A DNA stretch of 64,000 nt from Turbatrix aceti (taxonomy: Eukaryota; Nematoda; Chromadorea; Rhabditida; Panagrolaimidae), in NCBI GenBank assembly GCA_963969345.1, contig OZ017767.1:9241547-9305546 (forward strand), in the 5' to 3' direction. Below, one piece after another: positions 48,619 through 60,690 of the stretch (positions are counted from its first letter, which is position 1; the number at the start of each line of letters is the position of its first letter). The notes under the pieces were generated by a model, which saw only the letters and a program-made list of their open reading frames with translations, was not told where the DNA came from and searched no databases. The translations under genes were made by a program, and so were the position numbers.

Positions 48619-49515
48619 TTAAGGCTTTGAAACAATAGTGCTATTTTTCTCCACACAGACAACTTTTTTATCAACAATTCCGCGTTTCGCAGGGGGACAG
48701 CAGAGCGGATCGGGAAATTTACAAATTGTATTTCCACAACGCAAAGGTTTGCTCACGGATTCGCCGATGCAAGGACATCCCCGTTTTTCTGATAAACATT
48801 TTCGGGTTCTCGTTTGTGTGCCGCAAAGTCCGCAGGTTGCATTGCAGGTGCCGGAAACCCATTCTGACCATGTTCCTTCGCCGCAGGGGGTGCAATAAAT
48901 TCCGTCTTTTCCGCCAAGGACATAGAATCCAGCGCAGCAGGATTCGGCGGGATAGCTGCATGGTTCGGAGTTGCAAAAGTCTATTTTTGTTGAATTACCG
49001 GTGCATGGACATCCATTTTTGTGAGAAATACAGGTACGAGTAAACGTTGCTATTCCACAGGCCCCACAGGTGGCTGTGCAACTCGTATTTTGTTTCCATT
49101 CCGTCCAGACGCCATCAGGAGAACAATTTGAATTTTTGATTTTTGTCATATTTGTCAACTCACTCGGAGCCTTCAGTGGAGTCATCAACGTAACCGGGGC
49201 ACAATAAATAGCGTCACTGCTTCCTCGGGCGTAGAATCCTTTGCAGCAGGATTTTTTAGGGTATTTACAGGGTTTGATGTTGCAGAAATCCAATTTAGTA
49301 GATTCTCCTTCACAGGGACAACTTTTATTTTTAATTGTACAGTTTCGAGTAAAGGTCGCTTTTGCACAGGCTCCACAAGGTTCGGGACAGTTACCGAGAA
49401 GTTTCCAATTTGACCAGGTTCCAGGCTGGCAGGTTGAGTTTTTAGCTGCTTGAGCTTGAGTGCTGATAATACAGATGGAAAAAATAAACACAATTTTAAT
49501 TATGAAGGAAGACAT
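48619..49515 (-). CDS. Secreted protein with three TSP1-like Cys-rich repeats
   Basis: A single 298-residue exon with signal peptide (residues 1-23, ending QAQA). Three homologous modules start at about residues 30, 133 and 214: GTWSNWK, GVWTEWK and GTWSEWV. Each has the order C-x-CG-C-T-RxC-CPC-C-C, resembling thrombospondin type 1 repeats with the WxxW core reduced. Modules 1 and 2 each end in a CCKGFYARG/CCAGFYVLG segment; module 3 ends in CCPPAKRG. N-glycosylation sites are frequent. Such proteins usually act in extracellular matrix or as secreted ligands; nothing more specific can be inferred. The lack of introns contrasts with all neighbours. Confidence 0.8.
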   Translation of the reverse strand: MSSFIIKIVFIFSICIISTQAQAAKNSTCQPGTWSNWKLLGNCPEPCGACAKATFTRNCTIKNKSCPCEGESTKLDFCNIKPCKYPKKSCCKGFYARGSSDAIYCAPVTLMTPLKAPSELTNMTKIKNSNCSPDGVWTEWKQNTSCTATCGACGIATFTRTCISHKNGCPCTGNSTKIDFCNSEPCSYPAESCCAGFYVLGGKDGIYCTPCGEGTWSEWVSGTCNATCGLCGTQTRTRKCLSEKRGCPCIGESVSKPLRCGNTICKFPDPLCCPPAKRGIVDKKVVCVEKNSTIVSKP

Positions 49516-50342
49516 ATTGAGTGAAAAATGTCAGCATAACAAGTCAAGATCAAGGTAATGTGGCACCTTTGAAGGATACGGCCGGTACATCGACAAGTGC
49601 GTAATTACGATGGATGAATTGAGGTGACATAAATATAATTATTTCATAAAATATGGATGCATCTTTATTTGTATTATTTATTATGATTTTGAGGTGTAAT
49701 TTAGCAAAAGTGACCCAATTTGGTGTGAAAACTCGGTGAAGGACAACGAAAACAATAAAAAAAATTTTGAGCAAAATTTTTTTTAATATGTAGTATTTTT
49801 GATAAAAAAAATTTAATATCGTAATTTATTGTTTACCAGTGTTAAAAATTGTCGTTTATAAGGTATCTAAAAATTTGTCAAATGAGCAACTTTGAATTTT
49901 TGCACTTTTTGATGCTTTGTTCTTTTTATGACCTTGTACTACATTTTTTGCAAACTTAAAATTTTAAACTCAAACCCAGACAAAGTACCACAAGGTGTCA
50001 TGGCTACAGCAATTCATCACCCCTATGATGCATAATGTTACGTATGAATGATAATAAAGTGCGTCATAAAAATTACTACAATGCGTAATGATACTCGGCA
50101 GGTCTTCCTCAGTTTCTTTCATTCTCAAAACTACAAAGAAAGGTTCACATGAACTAACCAAAGCAAAAAAATGTTACCGTAATTTTTACTACATAAAACG
50201 ATTTTAATCGGGCTTTACGCACAACATCTTCCGTGGGACGCTCTCTTTTTGAATTTGTATTCGTATGTAAGATTAACGACTTTCATAACATACAGACTGC
50301 TTTTTACCACTGCTGTCATATTTTTTTTTGTTTTCTGTCAAA
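49516..50342. other. Divergent intergenic region
   Basis: No gene seen. Must hold promoters for both the TSP1-like gene (minus) and the guanylyl cyclase (plus). Confidence 0.45.
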
Positions 50343-53300
50343 ATGTTTTTTGCAGCTGTTCTGTTCGTTTTTTTATTCAATTTTCGACTGATATTCAGTC
50401 AGTTACCAGATCAACAAGCTGCTACTAAATTTATCAAAGTTGGACTCATGATTCCGAGTTTTGAAACCCATTTGACGGCCCGAATCGGGTATCCAGGATC
50501 GGTTGGAGCTATAAACATGGCAATTGACCGTATCCAGGAAGAACACCTTTTGGATGATTATAATTTTACTTTCGCTGTAAGACACGACGAATGCCTGACT
50601 ATTCCGGCATCCGGTTTTGCGACCCAACTTTTGGTCGAAGAACAAGTTGACGTCATTGTCGGTCCTACCTGCAATACAGTATCCACACTGGTCGGTAGTC
50701 TGGCTGGACAAATGAATATTCCGGTCATGGCTTGGGGACTTGTTAGCCGAACCGATGTCGGCGACAAAGACAAGTATCCCACCCTGACATCCGTCGGGGA
50801 AACAGCGGATCAATCTGCTCAATCCGTTGTCGAAGTAATAAATCACTTTGGCTGGGAGAGATTCGCTCTCATTTATACGGGATTTTCAAAATCTAATATG
50901 GATATGAGATGTGAATTCCTAGCTTCGGCTTTGATGTCGACGGTTGGAGTTAAGGGTCAGAAGTTATTCGTTGCATTTTCGAGGAAATTGATTGTAATTA
51001 CGAGGCAGACGATTGCAAATGCGTTTCAAGCGGCTTCTAATTATGCGAGAAGTAAGTTGACTTTAGAAAATTACTGTAAGGGAGGGAAAAACAGTTTTTT
51101 TTTGTTTTTGAACAAATACGTATATTTCTTTGTTTTTTTAAGAAATTTAATTTTGCAAACATTTTTGAACGTCATTCAAACACAACCAAATTTTAAATTA
51201 CTATTTATATGTATTTTTTTATTTTTTTTATATACATATTTTTTAATTTATATGTACATATAACATAATAATATTTTTGTTCGAAAAAAAAACAAATTTA
51301 TGCACAATGTGTTCGCGAACAAAAACAGTCGAACGAAAAACGTTTACCCATTCCTTATTACGATGTTCTAAAAAAATAATTTTATTACAGTTTTTATTGT
51401 GTGTTTCAACAATGATCAACTCAAACGATTGAGCATGCTTGCCCTTCACGATGTCGGAATCAATGTACCTGAATATGTTGTTATGTACATGGAAAACACA
51501 GGAAAAGGTTACTCTACACGCTTACAGTATGACGATCATTCTGGTATGTATAAAAAAATGAAAAAATATATTGATTTTATGCAGTTTGAAAAAGAATGCT
51601 GAAATTTAAATTTTGTAACACCTAAAAATATTAAAAAAAATTATATGGAAAAAGAAATATATACAAAGTGTTTTCCATTTTTATTTGTTTGTTTTTTAGA
51701 AAATTTACGAGGCAGTATGCCTGTATGGTACGACGCGGATGACGATTTAGAAAACTATGCCAAGGAAGGCGCATTGTATACGTTGACAGTAGGTTTATTT
51801 TTTTATTTTAAATTAAAAATAATTTTTTTAATAAAATTTTTTTTTATAAATATTGTTATATTTTTTTTAAATTTTTTATGTATTTTTAGGTCGACGTAAC
51901 AGTGAACAATACTCGCTCACTATCTGAAAAATTTACCACCTCCCATGCAAACCGTGCCACCGGCTGGCCGTGGTATTGTGCCAACTGTACGACTCAGAAT
52001 TACAATGAATCTCACCTGGCGTACTACCTTCACGACGGTTTCTACCTCTACGGGTTGGCTCTAAATCGTAGCCTGCAAATTGACCCCGAAAATGCCCTGC
52101 GTAACGGTAGCCTCATTGCTTCCAACGCTCGTGGAACATTTTATGGATACAGTGGAAAGGCTATCATCAACGCGTACAACTATCGGGATTCACAATTTGC
52201 TCTTTATGGCCTCACTGAAAATGGCACCACAGAACAGTATATTTCTTTTGAATTCCGCGATAACGTACCTGTTTTGAAGGCAAATTATCTCGATGCAGCA
52301 ACGACGATTTGGGCTTCTCGGGGGGGACAGAAGCCTCTTGACGTGCCTATTTGTGGTTTTAGCGGAAATGCATGCCCAGTTGTAGTCTGGGATGCAATGG
52401 CACCGTATGTCTACGGTACAATCGGAGTTATGCTCGCCGGATTAGCATTTATTCTTATATATGGCATTCAGTAAGTTTGTGGAGGCAAATAAAAAAATAT
52501 AAAATTTTATATTTATTAAAATTTTTCGCAAAAAAATATTTTTTTAGAAATACAAAAAAATTGCTTAATTCAAAAACAAATACAAAATTTTTATTAAAAA
52601 TTGTTTTTTTCAAAAATGTAAATTTTCCGTTAAAAAAATTTGTTTAAAAAATACAAAAAATTAATTTTTTGAATGAAAATTTTAAACAAATATAAAAATT
52701 CTAATTTGATAACATTTTATTTAAAAACAAATAATAAACATTTTTTAATTTAAAAAATGTTAAAAATATTTACTGCATTTTTTTCTAAAATTATTTTTTT
52801 TCTTAATCAATTTTTTTTCTAATCAAATAAAAAAATTTTCAGTTCCAAAAAAACCGAACAAGCAAAGCTGGACGCGCTTTGGCAAATCAGTTACGTCGAA
52901 CTTATTGGTTCAACCGAAAAAATGAAAACCATAAGCCAAAGTTCTTTGGAATCCAGAAATTCTGAAAAATCAAAACTGACTCTAAAAAGCATGTCGGAAG
53001 GCACGCACTACACTTATTTTTACCTGGACAAGGATCTCGTAGCTGCACGTAAATTTCAAGTCAGGTACAACATAGACAGACAACAGGCCATCGAACTCCG
53101 AAAACTAGCTCAGGTGAGCCACGATAATCTCTGCCGATTCGTTGGTTTCTGTAACGATGGACCCGTTTCGTACGCAATTTATCGTTACTGCTCGAGAGGC
53201 AGTCTTCGAAATATTATCGAACAGGCAAAATATCCCATGGATGGCATTTTTTTGAAATCTATAGCAAATGATGTTATTTCTGGGATTGCGTTTCTGGGGG

Positions 53301-55207
53301 ATATGAATTGCTGTAAAGGTCATGGAAGGCTGACTTCTAAGAATTGTGTCGTGGATGATCACTGGTTGGTAAAACTTACGGATTACGGTCTGCATGGGTT
53401 GCATCAGAATGAAAAGGTTTCTCGACACGAACTTTTATGGAGGGCGCCTGAAATGATTCGAAATCCCAGCTTGCTTCCGAATAAAAAGGCTGATATTTAT
53501 AGTTTTGGTATTGTTTGTTCGGAAGTTTTGACGAGAAATGCACCTTTTGGGATTGATTCTGAGTCTACGAAGCTTGATGGTTTGTTGATTTGAAAACTTG
53601 ATTGTATTTTTTTTGCAATTTTAAATTTTAAAATTACAATTTTAAAATTAAAAATTTGTTTTGGTAATTGAATTAATTTAAAATAAAAAAAATTTAAAAA
53701 ATTTAAATTAAAAATTTTTTAATTGCGTTTAAAAAAAATTTAAAATAATAGTTTTTTAAAATGCGTTTAAAAAATTTAAAAATTAAAAAAAATTTTAAAT
53801 TAAGTTTAAAAAATCTTATACAATTTTTTAAATATAATTTTTTTTTTCAATTAAAAAAAATTTAATTTAAAAATACGTTTTAGAAGTGATATACCGAATC
53901 AAGCGAGGAGGGCCAACCATTCCTCGTCCGGATTTGTCATACGTCAACATCCCAGATTTATCGGGTAGTATACTTGCAATGATCACTGAATGCCTGGCGG
54001 AGGATCCTGTTGCCCGGCCTAGTTTAGATGATATACGCTCTACTCTTTTGCCTGATGGATTCAAGTAAGCACATTTTTTTTAATGAAACTCATATTATAT
54101 GTACATACATTTTTACATCCTTCGACATAGTTTACTCAATACTTTTTTTCAGAACACCAAGTTTGATGGATCACATTTTCGAAACCCTTGAATCTTATGC
54201 CGATACTCTGTACGAAGAAGTTGAATCCAGAACCAAGGAACTGAACGATGAGAAAAAGAAATCTGATTTTGTGCTTTACAGAATGCTACCAAAGTACGTT
54301 TTTTTACAAAAAATTTTTTTTTTTAATTTTAAATTTAAAAAAAAAATATTAAAAATTTTTAAATACAAAAAAATGCAAATTTTTTTAAATACAAAAAAAT
54401 GCAATTTTTTATTAAAAAAAAAAAAATTATTTAAAAAAATTTTTCCAGACACGTAGCAGAAAACCTCAAATCCGGAAAATCCGTAGAACCCGAAAGTTAC
54501 GACAGTGTAACAGTATTTTTTTCGGATGTTGTAAAATTTACCAAACTCGCCGATCAATGTTCTCCCCTCCAAGTTATCACACTGCTCAACGACCTTTACA
54601 CGCTTATCGATAACACAATCGAGAATCATGATGTTTACAAAGTCGAGACCATCGGTGACGGTTATCTTTGTGTGTCTGGCTTGCCCCATCGAAATGGCAC
54701 CGAGCACGTACGTCAGATATCGATTTTATCTCTCAGCTTGATAAAAAAACTAAAAGAATTTCGGATTCCACATTTACCGGACGAAAGAGTCGAAGTTCGA
54801 ATTGGCGCTCATTCGGGACCGGTGACGGCTGCGGTTGTTGGGTTAAGCATGCCAAGGTACTGTTTATTTGGGGATACGGTAAATACTGCGTCTCGGATGG
54901 AAAGTAATGGAAAGCGTATGTTTTTTTTTTGGCAAAAATTTTTTTGATGTATGTAAATTTAAAAAAAAAAAATTCAGCAAGCAAAATTCAAATTTCGTCA
55001 ACAACAAATGCCCTGCTAGCCCAAGTTGGAGGATTTGTAACCGAACTCCGGGGTGACGTCGTCATAAAGGGCAAAGGCGTCATGGAAACCTACTGGCTGT
55101 TAAGTGATGTGACCGAAGCCGAATTATACGACGTCAATGTTCACGTTCCCTTTCCTGCAAGCCATTTCACAGAAAAAAATAGGAAACCAAAAAAAGACTC
55201 CATTTAA
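50343..55207 (+). CDS. Receptor-type guanylyl cyclase (GCY family)
   Basis: It makes cGMP at the plasma membrane. Nine exons, all in frame: 50343..51051, 51391..51543, 51700..51788, 51890..52470, 52843..53579, 53884..54064, 54153..54293, 54449..54915 and 54978..55207; 1095 residues. Signal peptide 1-20; ligand-binding domain of the ANF-receptor type to about 480; membrane span about 488-508 ([17 protein letters not shown]); kinase homology domain with the usual degenerate sites ([17 protein letters not shown]); dimerisation helix; cyclase domain from about residue 850. Key catalytic residues are present: FFSDVVKFT and IGDGY metal-binding Asp, KVET Glu and RYCLFGD Cys for guanine selection, and [10 protein letters not shown]. 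It therefore looks active. In nematodes this family works mostly in sensory neurons, which suits the adjacent receptor array. The exact gcy orthologue is not determinable by eye. Confidence 0.94.
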
Positions 55208-55299
55208 ATGCGCCTCGGAGTTCATGACGTTCTCCCGAGTGTACGGGATGGATTAGGATGTACGTTGGCTACATTTTACAGTAAATAACATTGCTCGAA

Positions 55300-55321
55300 T
55301 TTATTCAAGTCGCATAATAAA
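55300..55321. terminator. Opposed poly(A) signals of the cyclase and the SLC17 gene
   Basis: TTTATT at 55300-55305 (AATAAA on the minus strand) and AATAAA at 55316-55321 on the plus strand lie inside the 181-bp gap between the two stops. The 3' UTRs must abut or overlap. Confidence 0.55.
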
Positions 55322-55388
55322 ACAAAAGTGAATACATAATAAATACTTTTATGAATGAATGAATGACGCTTGAGCTCCCTCAACAATT

Positions 55389-58048
55389 TTACCTGGCAAT
55401 ATAACTTCTCTTTGATCCTCGGTTGTTATCGGGGTATTCAATAAAAAATAGACCAGATATGCTTCTTTTTGCTTTTGGCGGAGGTGCTTCGGGGACTTTA
55501 GCCCAGGGTTGTACTTCGGCTGAAATAAAAAAAAAATGTTGTAGTAAACATAAAATTGAGCTTTGCGCAGAAAAAATACGGCTGTTCTTAGCCGAAAAAA
55601 TTGTGATGTGCACGAACTTGTTAAAAAATTTTGAAAGTAAAAATTTTTTTTATAGAAAAAAGTTTTTAAATTTACATTTTTCTTTTTAAAAATTTTTTAA
55701 AATTTATTTCTTAAAAGAAAAAAAAATTTAGAAAATAAAGTTATTATTGGGTCTAAAACGGACCAAAAATAAAGCTTTCCGATTTTCGACTTTTTTAAAA
55801 ATAATTCTTTCATTTTTTTTTTTAAATTTTTATTATCATTTTTTTTATATTTTAATTTCAAATAAATAATTTTTAAAATTTTATTTTTATACACTTAGTA
55901 TCCCAGAAATGTAAGGGAACTAAAAATTACGAATTTAAAAAAATATGAAAAATTTATCTTAATTTGATCAAAAACTAATACAAAAAACTTTTTTTTTTGC
56001 CCTAAATTTGTATCCTGAAAAAACTGAAAAAACGGGTCAGCACGTTTTAGTCCCAAATTTTGGCCCCAAAAGTCCCTCAAAAAACATACCACTAGCAAAG
56101 ATGGTAAACAAAAGTCCACAAACGACGTTGAGTCCTGCAATAACGTAAAAAACAGTACGCCATTCGTACCGATTTCCCTGCTGAACGAGAAATCCAACCA
56201 AAGTCGGAGCCAGCAGACTCCCGAGACTTCCGGCAATGATTGTAAGCGACATAATCATTCCAGTGTACAGCGGTGCAATACTCAGACAACAGGTAAATGA
56301 TCCAGGAATGGCACCGCCAAAACAGAAGCCAAATATTCCAAGCACACAGACGACCAGGTAAAAACGAGTGCAGTCACCAAAATATGCGAGAGTGAAAATC
56401 AGTAGTGCACCACCGTAATTAGCTAAAAAATGACCAAAATAATGTTTACATTTTTTTTTTGAAAATTAAAAAAAACTTACAAAGTCCCTGGAAAATTTTT
56501 GCCGATTGCGTTGCTGTCAAAATCTCTCTCTTTTTTAAATTGTCAGAAATACTGCTTAGGAGATTTTTGCTGAATAGCTGGACGAAGAAGAGAATCGATG
56601 TTACAAGACCGTTCTAAAAAATTTTCAAAAATTTTATCAGAAAAAAAATTTTTTTTTTTAAATACCTCTCGAATGTTGAGATACAAAACATCTCTCGAAT
56701 ATGACGGAAGGTACATTGACAGTATCGTATTCGTAAAATTGAAGCTAAACTGTCCGACTACGATCGCAAAAGTCGCAGGTGATGTCAGCATTTTTCGAAG
56801 AGGAAATTTGAAATTTCCAGATTCCTTTAACTCGAGAAAACTTGCGTGGTTTTTTCCAAGTTGCTCATTGAGGTACTTTTTTTCTACTTCGGAAACAATT
56901 CGGCTCTGATTTGGATCGTCTTCTGCCATGAATTGCCACAGAATCATCCAAATTACTCCAAAAGTGCCTGAAAAATTTTTTATGTCTTGCCACGAAAATT
57001 TTGAAATTTCTGTGAAAAAGCTCACCTGTCAGGTAAAAAATCATGGGCCAACCGTTGAACAGGTGCGCTTGGCACAAGGTAGAAGCTATCATGACACCGA
57101 GTGAAGAGGCCAACTGATTTCCGGATGTGTACAACGCTGCTACCCGGCTTTTTTCATTTTTTGGATACCACCTGGACACCAGAGCAGCACAAGCAGGTAG
57201 AACTGGGTTCTCAAACATTCCTCCGATTCCACGAACGATAACCACCGCGTAAAAGCTGAGATAGGCGGCCGCAGGTGTCATGAATGCGGTGATCGTCATT
57301 CCAAGGACCCCAAAAAAGGCAACTTTTTTTGGACCGTAAAAATCGGCAACGTAGCCGGAAAAAAACATGACAAGAATGTTTCCGACGTAACTTGCAGATA
57401 TTAAAATTGACTGCTTTTCTGGGGTCCAAATTAGGGTGCCCTAAAAATTTTATGAATGAAAAAAAAAATTTTTTTAGGGAAAAAAATACCCTGTAGCCGC
57501 TTTCCATTTCATCTGGCGCTGCGCGCATCTGTTTTGCCACAATTTTTCGACACTTTGGCTCGACGAAAATTAATTCCCAATTGGATAAATTTTTGTAACC
57601 TTTCAGCCAGGATTTTGGCAAATCAAGAGGGTCGTCGTCGATTTCTTGGACGGCAGTTGCGTTGACCATGCAAACCATCGCGTAGCCAATGTGGGAACGG
57701 TTGCTTACTGTTACGTAGAAACAGAGCATGAGTAGAAACGCTAAATTTTTATTTTCAAAAAAATTTTTTTTTTGAAATGTAAGCTTTCAAAAAATTTTTT
57801 TTTAAATGTAAACGTTCAAAAAAATTTTACGTTCTTCAGAAACCATTTTTTGTAATAAAAAAAACTATGTTTTATTTTATAAAAATTTATTTTTTAAAAA
57901 AAAATCTGTAATTTTTTTGACAAAAAAAATTTTGAAACTTTTTTTACATACCAATAATAAAGCGCCCCGACTTGAAAGAATACAACGGCGAAACCTGCTT
58001 GTTAGAACTATGTTGAGACCAGTCCCAGTCTCCAATATGGGACGACAT
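55389..58048 (-). CDS. SLC17-type anion/phosphate transporter (MFS)
   Basis: Seven exons on the minus strand, in frame throughout: 58048..57952, 57740..57490, 57440..57026, 56967..56666, 56613..56481, 56422..56090 and 55519..55389; 553 residues, normal for SLC17. About twelve hydrophobic spans are visible. Family marks: a large first extracellular loop (about residues 60-110, with NAT and NLS sites), WTPEKQSILISASYVGN at the start of TM2, the loop GYVADFYGPKK (MFS G-x-x-D-R/K-x-G-like signature), RGIGGMFENPVLPACAALVS and WYPKNEKSRV. SLC17 members carry organic anions, phosphate or glutamate; the substrate here cannot be told. It starts with a short Ser/Trp-rich cytosolic segment and ends in a basic tail with no obvious sorting motif. 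It is tail to tail with the guanylyl cyclase. Confidence 0.92.
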
Positions 58049-58857
58049 ATTTTTTTTAGACAGCAACTGACTGTATGGAACAATTTAGGATCAGAACAAC
58101 CAACTGTGATCGATGAACTAATTTACGGGAGTTTATAAATGCGAGCGGTGTGACGAAAAATATCGTCCTTGAACCACGTCAAAAAAACAATACCATAATC
58201 CAGGTATGTTTTTTGACATTATGTCAACCCGGAGTAAGCAAAACATTGGTTTCGACGTCAAAGAGACATAATTTACTGTTTAGTATGCAGTATTTTTGTT
58301 TTTCCTGTCGTGTGCAGAAAAAAATAGTTTGAAAAAAATAGATCGGTTTATAGTGCATCGAGGTATTGGATTTTATTTGGTTTATGCAAATTCAAATGGC
58401 ATACGTCAAATTGTTTTGTAATGAGGAGATGAAAGTTCTCTGAACTTAAAACGAGTTATGAAATTATTTTGAAGGTAAATCGAAAAATACCCAATTTTTA
58501 AACCCAATTTTTTCGAATTTGTACAAAATCTTCAGTTTTGGTACTCTCGAGCGGAAATTTTTTCATCTCATCAAAATTTGGAAAATTTTTGGTTTTATTA
58601 TTTATTTTATAAATAAAATTTATGCACGTCATATGTATTTGTAATCGGGAGTTATAAATTTTCTGAACTGGAAACAAATCAAAAAAATGAAGATTCTAAA
58701 CCGAAAAATATCTAAAAACTTGTAACTGCATAAATTCTAAGATTTTGGTGCTCTCGAGTGGAAAATTTTTCATCCCGACAAAACTCGTAAAATTTTTTCG
58801 TTTATAGTTTTTCTATTCTGTTGTCACAATTTTGAAGCTTCTGAATCCTTTTTCTGA
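58049..58857. other. Divergent intergenic region
   Basis: No gene seen. Two diverged copies of a roughly 200-bp stretch (around 58370-58560 and 58620-58800) share words such as TGAACTTAAAAC/TGAACTGGAAAC and TTTTGGTRCTCTCGAGYGGAAA; a tandem duplication is likely. Confidence 0.45.
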
Positions 58858-59142
58858 ATGGTTGGTCCAAAGTGGTGGCCGTATCGGGCAACACCAAAAG
58901 AAGTTTTTCGTAAGTTTCTCATCGTTTGCGCGGGAGTTATCATCGGAGCGAACATTGTCACCCGTAGTCTCAATCCTCTTGCCGTACGTTTTTTGTGTTC
59001 TTCGCAGATAAAAAAAAAATCAATTTTGTTCCAGGAATATGAAGCGGAACTCGAAAGGGGAAAAATTGATCTCCTCCGTGAGTACAAGGCCAAATTTGAC
59101 GAACGCAAGCGCAAAGCCCTCGAGCAACAGCAACAACAATAA
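58858..59142 (+). CDS. Small single-pass protein resembling UQCC6/Brawnin (complex III assembly)
   Basis: Exons 58858..58983 and 59035..59142; 77 residues (human UQCC6 has 71). Layout by eye follows Brawnin: Trp-Pro near the N-terminus, basic/Phe-rich helix, one hydrophobic span containing CAG (LIVCAGVIIGANIV), an Arg, a Pro, then a charged helix with a G-x-(L/I)-x-x-(L)-pattern (RGKIDLLREYKAK) ending in poly-Gln. Brawnin-type microproteins sit in the mitochondrial inner membrane and help assemble cytochrome bc1. The match is weak and based on layout, so the name is tentative. The 51-bp intron is in frame and free of stops, so retention would add 17 residues. Its stop codon overlaps an AATAAA (59138-59143), and ALKBH1 begins right after it. 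Confidence 0.5.
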   Translation: MVGPKWWPYRATPKEVFRKFLIVCAGVIIGANIVTRSLNPLAVRFLCSSQIKKKSILFQEYEAELERGKIDLLREYKAKFDERKRKALEQQQQQ

Positions 59143-59206
59143 AAGCAGCGATGACAGCGGCGACAACGACCCTGGCTACGCTAAAACAGCACCACCCGAT
59201 TCCCGC

Positions 59207-60690
59207 ATGAGATTGGCTTTCAACGCGTTCAAAAAATCTGGAGGAGCAAATTTTGACGCTGTTCGGGATCTCAGGGTCAGCGATTCTCCGGGTGGTCAGG
59301 TTATCTGTCGACCACTCAATGCACAACCCGGACAGGTAACAGAAGCTGTGGCTTTTGGTTTGAGGTTGGTTTTTTTGGTATTTATATAAAATCGGTAAAA
59401 TGCTTGGGGTTAAACGAAATCTTATTTTCTGAAAATAACATAATTTGACCAATTTTTTTATTATTTGCGTTAACGGTTTTCACATTTTTACGTTAAAAAA
59501 TCCAAATTTCACAAAAAATCCAAAATTTTTTTATTACGATATTTTATTACATTTTTGATCATTTTTTTGTAATAACATTGCTTTTACGATTTTTCAAATT
59601 TTTGTTATTATACTCACGCAGAATAACTTTTTACGATCATAATTTTTGTTGTTCTATAAATTTCGATGCATTACAACTGCGTCGTAAAACGATCACTAAA
59701 AACGCAAAAAATGCATAATAATGTTACAACACAAAAAAGTTTACGTTCAAGAAGTAGCGTTTTTTTTGTTCATTTTATTATTTTGTGCATAACATTTTTT
59801 GACGATGTTTTGTTATTTTTTGTCGGAATTTTTGGGAGTGACGTAAATTTTATATTTGTTGTTACTTTTAACATTTTTTGTTTGTTTTTTATAGTTGTGT
59901 TTTATGTATTGTTTTACGGTTTTTTGCCGAATCGCGTTTTTCAGGACAATGTTTTATAATTTGTAGATTTTCTATTTTTCACGTTTTTTTTTCCTTCAGA
60001 CCTCTCTCTGACTGGACAGTATCCACGCTAGCGTCGAAACCAGGTCTTTTCATCCTCAACGACATCTTCGATCCCTCAAGCCACCTGGACTGGATCCGCC
60101 AGGCTGTCACGTCCTACTGCCGAGCTCCGAATCCGACCAACATCAATCCATCCGGCAATGTTCACTCTGAGAACTTTGACCTCAAAAAAACTCGCTGGGC
60201 CACGCTTGGCTTCGACTATGATTGGACGGCCAAGACGTACCCCACCGAGCCCCGAGGCCCGCTGCCACCCGAGATGGCACACATCGGACGGGTCGTCACC
60301 CAGGCTCTCGGGCTCCCGATCCTCGATGCCGATACCGCCATCGTCAACTTCTACGGCCTCAAGGATCGCCTTTCGCCCCACGTCGATCGCTCGGAGGAAG
60401 CGCTGCACAAGCCACTCATCTCGTTCAGCTTCGGTCAATCGGCTGTCTACCTGACGGGAGGTGAGTCACCGTATGACGAGGTTGAAGCCATCATGCTCCA
60501 TGCTGGAGATGTCTGCGTGATGTCCGGCGATCAGCGACTGGTCTTCCACGCCGTTCCTCGGGTTTTTGCGAGTCGAAAGCATGAATCCACCGAGTTCAGG
60601 CCTTCGAGAGAGGAGCTGGATCTCGTCGCGTATGCTAACGATCATCGCGTTAATATCACCCTTCGTCAAATGTATGATCGTTGTTGTTGA
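59207..60690 (+). CDS. alkbh1: ALKBH1-type Fe(II)/2-oxoglutarate dioxygenase
   Basis: Exons 59207..59364 and 60000..60690; 282 residues from the ATG at 59207. The same frame stays open back to an ATG at 59039, which would give 338 residues but overlap the preceding small gene in another frame. Domain marks of ALKBH1: N-terminal AFxxFKKSGGANFD segment like the AFRKLFRFYR region, GFDYDWTAKTY, iron ligands HVDRSE (His, Asp) and FHAVPRV (His), the LISFSFGQSAVYLTGG core, MSGDQRLVFHAVPRV and the 2-oxoglutarate Arg in RVNITLRQMYD. The family oxidises methylated tRNA and other nucleic acids, partly in mitochondria. The catalytic set is complete. The human protein has 389 residues, so the C-terminus is shorter here. 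Exons are GC-rich against a 635-bp AT-rich intron. AATAAA follows at 60733-60738. Confidence 0.92.

Noticed and set aside
59039..59206. ALKBH1 start at the upstream ATG (59039)
   Set aside because: The added 56 residues are Ser/Asn-rich and unlike the family, and they overlap the small gene's frame. 59207 sits directly before the conserved N-terminal segment. The longer form is kept as an open question in the findings.
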